Positions 1-5,440 of a stretch of 5,440 nt of DNA are shown here, piece by piece. This DNA is from Kiritimatiellia bacterium (lineage in GTDB: Bacteria > Verrucomicrobiota > Kiritimatiellia > RFP12 > UBA1067). A program made the translations under genes and the position numbers. Position 1 is the first letter of the stretch. Each line of letters opens with the position of its first letter. The stretch is from NCBI GenBank assembly GCA_017430155.1, contig JAFRNO010000363.1, positions 1 through 5,440 of the forward strand, given 5' to 3'. The notes under the pieces were generated by a model. It was not told where the DNA came from, did not search any database, and saw only the letters and a program-made list of their open reading frames with translations.

Positions 1-1448
1 CCGAGGCGCGCCTCGGGAAGAAGTACCTCCAGCCGTTCGGGCTCGAATTCTGGTCCATCGAGAGCTGGCAGGAGAACTCAAGCGAGCTCCCCGTCTCCAA
101 GTTCTACAACATGGACCTCGAGACGCATCCGCAGCAGTTCCCCGAGGGCATGAAGTGGCTCGCGGACGAGATCCGCAAGCTCGGTTTCCGTCCCGGCCTC
201 TGGATGGCGCCGTTCGGCACGGGCAACACGAACTTCTACAAGGCGCACACGGACTGGTTCCTGCACCGCAAGGACGGCAAGCCGGTTTCCTGCTGGAACG
301 GCAAGTTCACGCTCGACCCCACGGTGCCCGCCGCGCGCGCGCACCTGCAGAAGATCTTCGACAAGGCCTCGCACGACTGGGGCTACGAGTTCTTCAAGAT
401 CGACGGCATGAGCGGACGCGGCCCCGGCTACTGCGCGCACCTCTACGAGCGGCCCGACATCCGCGCCTGCTTCGCCGACCCGTCCTGCCCCAACCCGTTC
501 GAGCTCTGCGTGAAGGCGTTCCGCGACGGCATCGGGCCCGACCGCGTGTTCCTCGCCTGCCAGGGACACTTCACCGGCGCCGAGGCGGCGTACGCGGACG
601 CGTCACGCACGGGCGCGGACATCGTGCACCCCAACAAGCCCGTCGGCTGGAACAACATCCTCCTGCAGGCGCGCTGCACGATCAACCAGAACTTCGCGAA
701 CACGATCGTGTTCTGGTCCGACCCCGACTGCATGATGATCAGCGACAAGGCGCTCGCGGACGAACAGGCGCGCGTGGAGACGACCATCGTGGCGCTGCCG
801 GGCCAGCAGACCTTCGCGGGCGACAAGCTCGGCGAACTCGCCCCCGGACGCATCAAGATGCTTCAGCAGGCGCTGCCGGTGGCGGATGTGCGCCCCGCGG
901 ACCTCTACCCGAAGTTCGGCCACCTGCCCGTGTGGGACCTCTCGGTGAAGCGTCCGTTCGGCGCGTGGCACGTGGTGGCGCTCTTCAACTGGACGGACGA
1001 GCCGGCCGAGATCGGCGTCGACTGGAACGAGCTCGGCGAGCCGGATGACAAGGCGTTCCTCGCGTGGGAGTTCTGGACGGAGACCTGGCAGGGCCGCCTC
1101 ACGGAGCGGCTCGAGATGCAGGTGCCGCCCCGCAGCGTGCGCCTCGTGGCGCTCCAGCCCGACCAGGGGCGCGTGCAGTTCCTCAGCTCCGACCGCCACG
1201 TCACGCAGGGCGCGGTGGAGCTGAAGGGCCAGACGTGGTCGGAAGGGGCCTGCACGGCCGTCCTCAACGTCATCGGCGGCTTCCCGCTCACGGCGCGCTT
1301 CGCCGTGCCGGACGGCGTGTCGGTGAAGGGCGTGAAGGTGCCGGACGGCGTGAAGGCCGCGACGCGCGCGGAGGCGGGCGGCAAGGTGCTCGCCGTCACG
1401 CTCGCCGCTGAAAAGACCGGTGACGTGCCCGTCGCAATCTCTTTCTAA
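1..1448 (+). CDS. Alpha-galactosidase-like glycoside hydrolase (clan GH-D, GH36/GH27 type), C-terminal part
   Basis: The reading frame is open from the first complete codon at base 3 to TAA at 1446-1448, giving 481 visible residues; the N-terminus is outside the window. The ATG at 111 is internal, because the codons before it already read as typical barrel sequence (FGLEFWSIESW). The barrel continues with a segment like RPGLWMAPF (residues about 63-71). FFKIDGMSG carries the likely catalytic nucleophile Asp134 (codon 402-404), in the position of the GH36 K-x-D motif. RTGADI carries Asp206 (codon 618-620), a candidate acid/base matching the R-x-x-D element of this clan. WSDPDCMM near residues 237-244 resembles the conserved SDPD/NDPD strand of GH36. 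Residues from about 296 to the end form a beta-rich C-terminal region. By family knowledge such enzymes are retaining hydrolases of terminal alpha-galactosides, but specificity may differ (alpha-N-acetylgalactosaminidase is possible). Fold is fairly sure, substrate is not. Confidence 0.72.
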   Translation, partial: EARLGKKYLQPFGLEFWSIESWQENSSELPVSKFYNMDLETHPQQFPEGMKWLADEIRKLGFRPGLWMAPFGTGNTNFYKAHTDWFLHRKDGKPVSCWNGKFTLDPTVPAARAHLQKIFDKASHDWGYEFFKIDGMSGRGPGYCAHLYERPDIRACFADPSCPNPFELCVKAFRDGIGPDRVFLACQGHFTGAEAAYADASRTGADIVHPNKPVGWNNILLQARCTINQNFANTIVFWSDPDCMMISDKALADEQARVETTIVALPGQQTFAGDKLGELAPGRIKMLQQALPVADVRPADLYPKFGHLPVWDLSVKRPFGAWHVVALFNWTDEPAEIGVDWNELGEPDDKAFLAWEFWTETWQGRLTERLEMQVPPRSVRLVALQPDQGRVQFLSSDRHVTQGAVELKGQTWSEGACTAVLNVIGGFPLTARFAVPDGVSVKGVKVPDGVKAATRAEAGGKVLAVTLAAEKTGDVPVAISF

Positions 1449-1457
1449 CCAGCAACC

Positions 1458-1463
1458 AAAGGA
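1458..1463 (+). promoter_or_regulatory. Ribosome binding site of the first oxidoreductase gene
   Basis: AAAGGA lies 11 bases before the ATG at 1475, inside the 26-base gap after the hydrolase stop. It supports that start, which also gives a protein beginning directly with a twin-arginine signal. The gap has no room for an obvious promoter or terminator, so co-transcription with the hydrolase is likely. Confidence 0.5.
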
Positions 1464-1474
1464 ACCACCCAGTC

Positions 1475-2890
1475 ATGAATACGAGACGACAGTTCATTCG
1501 CGGCGCCGCGGGCGGCGCGGCCCTCTTCAACATCCTGCCGCGCGCGCTCATCGCCGGCAGCGGCCAGACGCCCCCGAGCGAGACGGTGCGCGTGGCGTCG
1601 ATCGGCGCGGGCGGACGCGCCGTCGCGGACATCTACGGCCTCGAACGGGCCGGCGCGAAGATCGTCGCGCTCTGCGACGTGGACCTGCGCCGCTGCGCGG
1701 GCCAGCGCAAGAAGCGCCCGAACGTGCCGTTCTACACCTATTACAAGGAGATGCTCGACAAGCACGACAAGGACATCGACGCCGTGATCGTGGGCGTGCC
1801 CGACCACTGGCACGCCACGATGGCGATCGAGTGCCTGAAGCGCGGCAAGCACGTGCAGTGCGAGAAGCCGCTCGCGCAGAGCTTCCACGAGATGGACGCC
1901 ATGCTCGACGAGGCGAAGAAGCACCCGAACCTCGTCACGCAGGCGATGAACCAGGGGCACGCCTACGACACGATCCGCGACTTCCGCGAATGGGTGGAGG
2001 CCGGCCTCATCGGCGAGGTCACCGAGGCGCACATCTGGTGTCCCGCGAAGTACACCTTCATGGACGTCCTGGACGACATGAAGAAGACGTGGGAGGTGCC
2101 GAAGGAGCTGGACTGGGAGCAGTGGCAGGGCCCCGTGCCGCACCGTCCGTACTTCCCGAAGTTCCTCCCCGGCTCGTGGCGCAGCTGGACCATGTACGGC
2201 ACGAACACGCTCGGCGACTGGAGCTGTCATCTGATGGACCCGCTCTTCTGGACGTTCGGCCTCGGCCTGCCGAAGACGGTGAAGGCGGAGGTCGTGGGCA
2301 GCTGGACGCCGGAAAAGCACGGCCTCACGTTCCCGAAGGGCGTGAAGACCACGTTCGAGTACGTGAAGCGCGACGGCAAGCCGTTCAAGCTCGTGTGGTT
2401 CGACGGCGAGGCGTGCCAGTCCGTCCCCGTGCCGCCCGGCTACACGGGCGACATGAAGTACTACCCGCCGCACAACTCCGACGAGGCGCGCAAGAAGCGC
2501 GACGGCATGTGCAACGGCGCGTTCGTGTACGGCACGCGCGGCGTGATCGAGTACGGCCACCACGGCGCGAACTACCTGCGCATGCTGCCCGACACGACGC
2601 TCGAGAAGCTGCGCGCCGACGGCGGCTGCCCGAAGCAGAAGTATCCGCGCATCCCCGGCAAGGACCCGAACTCGAAGCCGTACAACGAGTTCATCTTGGC
2701 GGTGAAGGGCGGTCCCAAGGTGGGCAGCGACTTCGCCTACGCGGGCGCGATGACGCAGTGCTCGCTCACGGGCGTGGCGGCGCTCTTCGACCCCGGCAAT
2801 CTGCTCACTTGGGACGCGTCCGCGCGCCGCTTCGCGAACAGCTCGGCCGCCAACGCGCGCCTCCACCAACCCCGCCTCGCCGGCTGGTGA
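1475..2890 (+). CDS. Gfo/Idh/MocA family oxidoreductase with Tat signal (long subfamily)
   Basis: This is an NAD(P)-dependent sugar or cyclitol dehydrogenase-like protein of 471 residues. The N-terminus TRRQFIR (3-9) followed by an Ala/Gly-rich segment to about residue 28 is a twin-arginine signal, so the folded enzyme is probably exported. The Rossmann domain follows: VRVASIGAGGRA (38-49) is the dinucleotide-binding loop, CDVD (67-70) ends the second strand with acidic residues that usually favour NAD, and EKP (130-132) holds the conserved catalytic Lys131. The C-terminal alpha/beta domain contains DWEQWQGP (213-220) and GDWSCHLMD (247-255); Asp248 and His252 keep the D-x-x-x-H spacing of inositol dehydrogenase. 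The ending with LLTWDASARRF, then N-x-x-A-N and a final GW, is typical of the long subfamily common in Planctomycetota and Bacteroidota. All expected catalytic positions are present, so it looks functional. The substrate is unknown. A GH109-type NAD-dependent glycosidase role cannot be excluded. Confidence 0.9.
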   Translation: MNTRRQFIRGAAGGAALFNILPRALIAGSGQTPPSETVRVASIGAGGRAVADIYGLERAGAKIVALCDVDLRRCAGQRKKRPNVPFYTYYKEMLDKHDKDIDAVIVGVPDHWHATMAIECLKRGKHVQCEKPLAQSFHEMDAMLDEAKKHPNLVTQAMNQGHAYDTIRDFREWVEAGLIGEVTEAHIWCPAKYTFMDVLDDMKKTWEVPKELDWEQWQGPVPHRPYFPKFLPGSWRSWTMYGTNTLGDWSCHLMDPLFWTFGLGLPKTVKAEVVGSWTPEKHGLTFPKGVKTTFEYVKRDGKPFKLVWFDGEACQSVPVPPGYTGDMKYYPPHNSDEARKKRDGMCNGAFVYGTRGVIEYGHHGANYLRMLPDTTLEKLRADGGCPKQKYPRIPGKDPNSKPYNEFILAVKGGPKVGSDFAYAGAMTQCSLTGVAALFDPGNLLTWDASARRFANSSAANARLHQPRLAGW

Positions 2891-2927
2891 CTTAACAACT
2901 TCGGGCCGAAGGCCCACTTAATAACTT
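2890..2927. repeat. Small hairpin bracketed by a 12-base direct repeat
   Basis: In the 56-base gap between the two oxidoreductase genes, GGGCC (2903-2907) pairs with GGCCC (2911-2915) across a GAA loop. On either side lie ACTTAACAACTT (2890-2901) and ACTTAATAACTT (2916-2927), a direct repeat matching at 11 of 12 positions. The first copy starts on the last base of the upstream stop codon. No T-run follows the stem, so it is not a standard intrinsic terminator. It could be an mRNA processing or stability element. Confidence 0.55.
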
Positions 2928-2934
2928 AATTCAA

Positions 2935-2940
2935 AAGGAG
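2935..2940 (+). promoter_or_regulatory. Strong ribosome binding site of the second oxidoreductase gene
   Basis: AAGGAG lies six bases before the ATG at 2947, an almost ideal Shine-Dalgarno element. It fixes this start, from which a twin-arginine signal is read at once. It is the clearest ribosome binding site in the window. Confidence 0.8.
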
Positions 2941-2946
2941 AAGCTA

Positions 2947-4215
2947 ATGGAAGTCTCAAGAAGGAAATTCATGCTGGGCGTGGGCGCGGTCGCCGCCGCC
3001 CCGGCGGTGCTGGGCGACGCCCAGAAGGTGTTCAAGGTCGGCCTCGTGGGCTGCGGCGGACGCGGCACGGGCGCGATCCAGAACATCATGGACGCCGCGG
3101 CGCTGCTCGGCTGCAAGGTGCAGCTGACGGCGACGGCGGACTTCTTCCCCGACAAGGCGCAGAAAATCTGCAAGAAGTACGGCGTCGACGAGAAGATGGC
3201 GTTCGGCGGGGCGAACGGCTACAAGAACGTGATCGCCTCCGGGTGCGACATCGTGCTCCTCTGCGCGCCGCCCGTGTTCCGTCCGCGCCACATCGCCGCC
3301 TGTGTGGCGGCGGGCAAGCACATCTTCGCCGAGAAGCCGATCGCCACCGACCCGCGCGGCCTGCGCGCGTTCCTCAAGACCGTGGCGGACGCGAAGGCGA
3401 AGAACCTCTCAATCCTCTCCGGCACGCTCCACCGCCACTCGAACCGCTTCCTCAAGCAGATCGGCCCGGTGCGGAACGGCTGCATCGGCAAGATCATGGC
3501 GGGCCGCGTCTACCGCTGCCACGGGCCGATCTGGGTGCGTCCGCGCCGTCCGACCGACACCAACGCCGGCTACCTCTGCAACAACTGGTACCACTTCTGG
3601 GAGATGAGCGGCGACCAGGTGACCGAGCAGGCCATCCACGAGGTGGACCTCGCGAACTGGTTCATCGGCCGCTTCCCCGTGAGCGCGTTCGGCATGGGCG
3701 CGCGCTGGCGCCGTCCCGCCGGCATCGGCGACATCTACGACGAGATCGCGATCGACTACGACTACGGCGACGAGCTGCACACGACGACCTTCGGCCGCCA
3801 CATGACGGGTTGCGCGAACCCGTTCGGCACGCGCCTCGTGGGCACGGAAGGCGAGATCTCCGTGGGCAACAAGATCAAGCGCTGGGACGGCAAGCCCGTG
3901 GAGGAGGACCTCGCCGCGATCGCGGGGCGTCCCGACAACGGTCTCATCGCGGAGCACAAGGACTTCCTCAACGGCCTCCTGACTGGCCAGCTCCTCAACG
4001 AGGGCGAGCAGGTGGCGATGAGCACCGCGACGTGCATCATCGGCACGCTCGCGGCCTACTCGGGCCGCATGGTGCGCATGAAGGACGTGCTCGAGAACGA
4101 GCGCAGCGAGTTCTACAACGGCTGGAACGCCGCGTTCACGCCGGAGCAGTTCGAGGAGACCGAGGACATCCCGGTCCCGCCCGAAGGCGTGGCCCCCGTA
4201 CCCGGCAAAGCGTGA
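2947..4215 (+). CDS. Gfo/Idh/MocA family oxidoreductase with Tat signal (second, divergent paralogue)
   Basis: A 422-residue NAD(P)-binding oxidoreductase. SRRKFML (4-10) and the following Ala-rich stretch to about residue 25 form a twin-arginine signal, so export is expected. FKVGLVGCGGRG (29-40) is the Rossmann dinucleotide loop, with Asp65 at the end of the next strand. AEKPIA (128-133) carries the conserved Lys130. NNWYHFWEMSGDQVTEQ and then AIHEVDLANW (212-238) form the active-site helix: His231 and Asp234 are kept, but the position four before the histidine is Glu227, giving E-x-x-x-H where the upstream paralogue has D-x-x-x-H. A variant of this E-type motif is, as far as I know, common in a planctomycete-rich subfamily, so it points to a different substrate rather than damage. 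The C-terminal beta-sheet domain is followed by a proline-rich tail (409-420). The two oxidoreductases differ in length and motifs, so they are not a recent duplication. The substrate is unknown. Confidence 0.9.
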   Translation: MEVSRRKFMLGVGAVAAAPAVLGDAQKVFKVGLVGCGGRGTGAIQNIMDAAALLGCKVQLTATADFFPDKAQKICKKYGVDEKMAFGGANGYKNVIASGCDIVLLCAPPVFRPRHIAACVAAGKHIFAEKPIATDPRGLRAFLKTVADAKAKNLSILSGTLHRHSNRFLKQIGPVRNGCIGKIMAGRVYRCHGPIWVRPRRPTDTNAGYLCNNWYHFWEMSGDQVTEQAIHEVDLANWFIGRFPVSAFGMGARWRRPAGIGDIYDEIAIDYDYGDELHTTTFGRHMTGCANPFGTRLVGTEGEISVGNKIKRWDGKPVEEDLAAIAGRPDNGLIAEHKDFLNGLLTGQLLNEGEQVAMSTATCIIGTLAAYSGRMVRMKDVLENERSEFYNGWNAAFTPEQFEETEDIPVPPEGVAPVPGKA

Positions 4216-4217
4216 GG

Positions 4218-4251
4218 TTCGGATTGAGGAATGAAGTTTTCGGATTGAGGA
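4218..4251. repeat. Two copies of a 13-base direct repeat
   Basis: TTCGGATTGAGGA occurs at 4218-4230 and again, identically, at 4239-4251. The copies are spaced 21 bases start to start, a multiple of seven like the adjoining heptad array. The last five bases of the second copy are the first five of the left arm of the downstream hairpin, so repeat and hairpin are physically joined. Confidence 0.75.
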
Positions 4252-4323
4252 CAAAGGACAGAGGACGAAAGACAGAGGCTTGAAAAACGATCCTTTGTCA
4301 TCTGTCATCTGTCTTTTGTCCTC
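4247..4323. repeat. Long imperfect hairpin built of 7-base units (hairpin A)
   Basis: The left arm 4247-4278 and right arm 4292-4323 are inverted copies matching at 26 of 32 positions, with a 13-base loop at 4279-4291. On a + strand transcript three mismatches become G-U pairs, giving 29 of 32. Each arm is a 7-base periodic array. The left arm has GGACAAA at 4249, GGACAGA at 4256, GGACGAA at 4263 and AGACAGA at 4270. The right arm has CTTTGTC at 4293, ATCTGTC at 4300 and 4307, and TTTTGTC at 4314. The left arm contains no T. No T-run follows the stem, so it is not a classical intrinsic terminator. Possible roles are mRNA 3'-end protection of the upstream gene, attenuation before the epimerase gene, or a mobile or palindromic intergenic repeat. 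Confidence 0.85.
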
Positions 4324-4333
4324 CCAACAAGTC

Positions 4334-4338
4334 AAAGG
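4334..4338 (+). promoter_or_regulatory. Weak ribosome binding site of the epimerase-like gene
   Basis: AAAGG ends eight bases before the ATG at 4347, just downstream of hairpin A. It is weaker than the site of the preceding gene. The start is favoured mainly because a twin-arginine signal begins there. Confidence 0.4.
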
Positions 4339-4346
4339 CAAAGCAA

Positions 4347-5330
4347 ATGAACATCAAAAGACGTGATTTTATCCTGGCAGGCGCCACGGCGCTTGCGGCG
4401 GCGGGGCTGCCGCGCATGGTGCGCGGCGCGTGCGGCGCGGGAAGCTGCTGCGCCCCGGCGTTCAAGACCGTGCTGAAGAAGGCGCTGATCCGTCCGCGCC
4501 TGACGCCGGAGGTTGTGAAAGCCCTGAAGGACAACGGCTACCCGGGAGTGGAGCTGCAGGACAAGAAGGTGACCGAAGCCGAGGCGCGTGTTGCGCGCCG
4601 CCTCGCCGAGGACGAGGGCGTGCGCATCCATTCGTTCATGGGCGGCTGGTTCGAGTTCAACGCGAAGGATCCCGCGAAGCGCCGCGAGGCGATTGACGCG
4701 GCCAAGCACAACCTGTACACCGCGGCGGCCTACGGCGCGCCCGTGATTCTCATCGTGCCGGGCCGCGTGGGCGGCATCAAGATGCCAAAGCCGAGCGAGT
4801 TCAAGCTCGCGTTCGATCCGCAGACGCTCACGCTCGCGCGCGCGGCGGACGCCGACTACCCCGAATACGTGCAGGCGCAGAACGACGCGACGAAGTACGC
4901 GCAGGACGCCGTGTGGGAGCTCGTGCCGCTCGCGGCGGAGCTCGGCGTCGTCATCGGCCTTGAGAACGTGTGGAACAACCTGTGGGTGAAGCCCGACTTC
5001 GCCGCGGCGTTCATCCGCTCGTTCAAGGTCGCCACCGTGAAGGCCTACCTCGACCTCGGCAACCACGAGCGCTACGCGCCGTCCGCGGAGTGGGTCGACG
5101 CCCTGAGCGACCAGATCGTGAAGCTCCACATCAAGGACTTCAAGGTCGACCGTACCCTCGAGAGGGAGGGCACGTTCGTGCGCATCGGCGACGGCACCAT
5201 CGACTTCAAGGCCGTGCGCCGCGCGATCGAGCGCGTGGGCTACAGCGGCTGGGTGTCGATCGAGAGCTCCGGCTGGACCGACGCCGAGCACTCGGCGATC
5301 ATGGACCGCTTCTTCGCCGGTACGCTGTGA
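4347..5330 (+). CDS. Sugar phosphate isomerase/epimerase-like TIM-barrel protein with Tat signal
   Basis: A 327-residue protein of the xylose isomerase-like / AP endonuclease family 2 fold. KRRDFIL (4-10) and the Ala-rich run to about residue 22 form a twin-arginine signal, so this too is probably exported. Candidate metal ligands stand in the order seen in D-tagatose 3-epimerase-type enzymes: Glu206 in GLENVWNN, Asp237 in YLDLGNHERY, His261 in KLHIKDFK and Glu306 in WVSIESSGW. His240 sits three residues after Asp237, matching the D-x-x-H pair of that family. The set is complete, so the protein is likely active with a divalent metal ion. Relatives epimerise or isomerise free sugars, act on inosose, or in DgpB/C-type proteins cleave 3-keto-glycosides by beta-elimination. 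Placed after two Gfo/Idh/MocA genes, it probably acts on their keto product; this is inference. Three cysteines (29, 34, 35) follow the signal; they do not form a good lipobox. Confidence 0.87.
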   Translation: MNIKRRDFILAGATALAAAGLPRMVRGACGAGSCCAPAFKTVLKKALIRPRLTPEVVKALKDNGYPGVELQDKKVTEAEARVARRLAEDEGVRIHSFMGGWFEFNAKDPAKRREAIDAAKHNLYTAAAYGAPVILIVPGRVGGIKMPKPSEFKLAFDPQTLTLARAADADYPEYVQAQNDATKYAQDAVWELVPLAAELGVVIGLENVWNNLWVKPDFAAAFIRSFKVATVKAYLDLGNHERYAPSAEWVDALSDQIVKLHIKDFKVDRTLEREGTFVRIGDGTIDFKAVRRAIERVGYSGWVSIESSGWTDAEHSAIMDRFFAGTL

Positions 5331-5357
5331 TGGCGGGGAGTGCTGATGGAAGGTTTT

Positions 5358-5435
5358 GGACGCGCGACACGCAACACGCGACATGCGCATGTCGAAATGT
5401 CGTCGCGCACGTCGCACGTCGCATGTCGCATGTCC
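5358..5435. repeat. Long imperfect GC-rich hairpin built of 7-base units (hairpin B)
   Basis: The left arm 5358-5388 and right arm 5405-5435 are inverted copies matching at 24 of 31 positions, with a 16-base central segment (5389-5404). All seven mismatches are transitions. On a - strand transcript six become G-U pairs (30 of 31 paired); on a + strand transcript only one does. The left arm has 7-base units GCGACAC at 5364, GCAACAC at 5371 and GCGACAT at 5378. The right arm has GTCGCAC at 5411 and GTCGCAT at 5418 and 5425. It begins 27 bases after the epimerase stop codon and ends five bases before the window edge, so it may extend further or serve a convergent gene on the other strand. Confidence 0.82.
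5379..5394. repeat. Perfect 16-base palindrome inside hairpin B
   Basis: CGACATGCGCATGTCG reads identically on both strands. It overlaps the end of the left arm and the start of the central segment of hairpin B, so a small local hairpin competes with the large stem. It could also be a site for a dimeric DNA-binding protein, but nothing else supports that. Confidence 0.6.
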
Positions 5436-5440
5436 TTACC

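Larger units (their letters stand above)
4216..4346. other. 131-base intergenic region made mostly of repeats
   Basis: This gap between the second oxidoreductase and the epimerase gene is less GC-rich than the genes around it. It holds, in order, a 13-base direct repeat (two copies, 21 bases apart), a long heptad-built hairpin, and a short leader with a weak ribosome binding site. I see no reading frame that resembles a protein and no convincing promoter. Confidence 0.7.

Noticed and set aside
111..1448. The ATG at 111 as the true start of the glycoside hydrolase
   Set aside because: The frame is open to the window edge and the upstream residues already match barrel sequence. No good ribosome binding site precedes 111, so the gene is cut by the window.
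1420..2895. A 491-residue + strand frame overlapping the first oxidoreductase
   Set aside because: It is Arg/Ala/Gly-rich and in the wrong frame relative to the Rossmann and EKP motifs. It has no protein-like features of its own.
1445..2917. A 490-residue open frame on the - strand opposite the first oxidoreductase
   Set aside because: It is rich in Arg, His, Val and Ala with no recognisable motif. It is the expected mirror of a GC-rich gene that uses G/C at third codon positions, and the + strand frame is a clear family member.
4247..4323. Classical Rho-independent terminator
   Set aside because: The stem is far longer and less GC-rich than usual and is followed by CCAACAAG rather than a T-run. 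A termination role by another route is still possible.
4216..4346. Promoter for the epimerase-like gene (for example TTGAAA near 4280)
   Set aside because: No -10-like hexamer lies at the right spacing, and the candidate falls inside the hairpin loop.
4347..4452. Lipoprotein signal in the epimerase-like protein (Cys29, or Cys34 and Cys35)
   Set aside because: The residues before Cys29 are R-G-A and those before Cys34 are A-G-S without the usual Leu at -3, so neither is a convincing lipobox.
4332..5417. A 361-residue open frame on the - strand opposite the epimerase-like gene
   Set aside because: It has the same low-complexity Arg/His/Val composition, starts inside hairpin B and has no domain signature. 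The + strand frame has all the expected metal ligands.
4247..5435. CRISPR array
   Set aside because: The repeats are 7-base units directly abutting, with no 25-40 base repeats and no unique spacers.

Overview
The window is a GC-rich stretch (third codon positions almost always G or C) with four genes in a row on the + strand and no RNA genes or transposases. Repeated Tat-signal Gfo/Idh/MocA oxidoreductases, a xylose-isomerase-like epimerase and a clan GH-D glycosidase are the kind of content found in carbohydrate-degrading members of the PVC superphylum (Kiritimatiellota, Lentisphaerota, Verrucomicrobiota or Planctomycetota). That assignment is inferred from gene content and composition; no marker gene is present.

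Layout: (1) bases 1-1448 hold the C-terminal 481 residues of an alpha-galactosidase-like glycoside hydrolase whose start lies upstream of the window. (2) 1475-2890 is a 471-residue Gfo/Idh/MocA dehydrogenase with a twin-arginine signal, only 26 bases after the hydrolase. (3) 2947-4215 is a second, clearly different Gfo/Idh/MocA protein of 422 residues, also with a twin-arginine signal. (4) 4347-5330 is a 327-residue sugar phosphate isomerase/epimerase-like TIM barrel with a third twin-arginine signal. The same orientation and short gaps suggest an operon or at least a functional cluster.

A plausible joint role is breakdown of a galactoside or other glycoside outside the cytoplasm. The hydrolase would cut alpha-glycosidic bonds. 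The two oxidoreductases would oxidise a sugar hydroxyl to a ketone, and the epimerase-like barrel would isomerise the keto-sugar or eliminate its aglycone. Gfo/Idh/MocA plus isomerase-fold pairs are known to do this in bacterial oxidative deglycosylation (DgpA with DgpB/C). The substrate cannot be read from the sequence.

The most unusual content is non-coding. The gap between genes 3 and 4 and the sequence after gene 4 each hold a long imperfect hairpin (about 32 and 31 bp stems) whose arms are arrays of degenerate 7-base units with a GACA/TGTC-type core. The two hairpins share the period and core but have otherwise different units, one AT-richer and one GC-rich. They look like two members of a heptad-built family of intergenic hairpin elements. 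A smaller hairpin bracketed by a 12-base direct repeat lies between genes 2 and 3.
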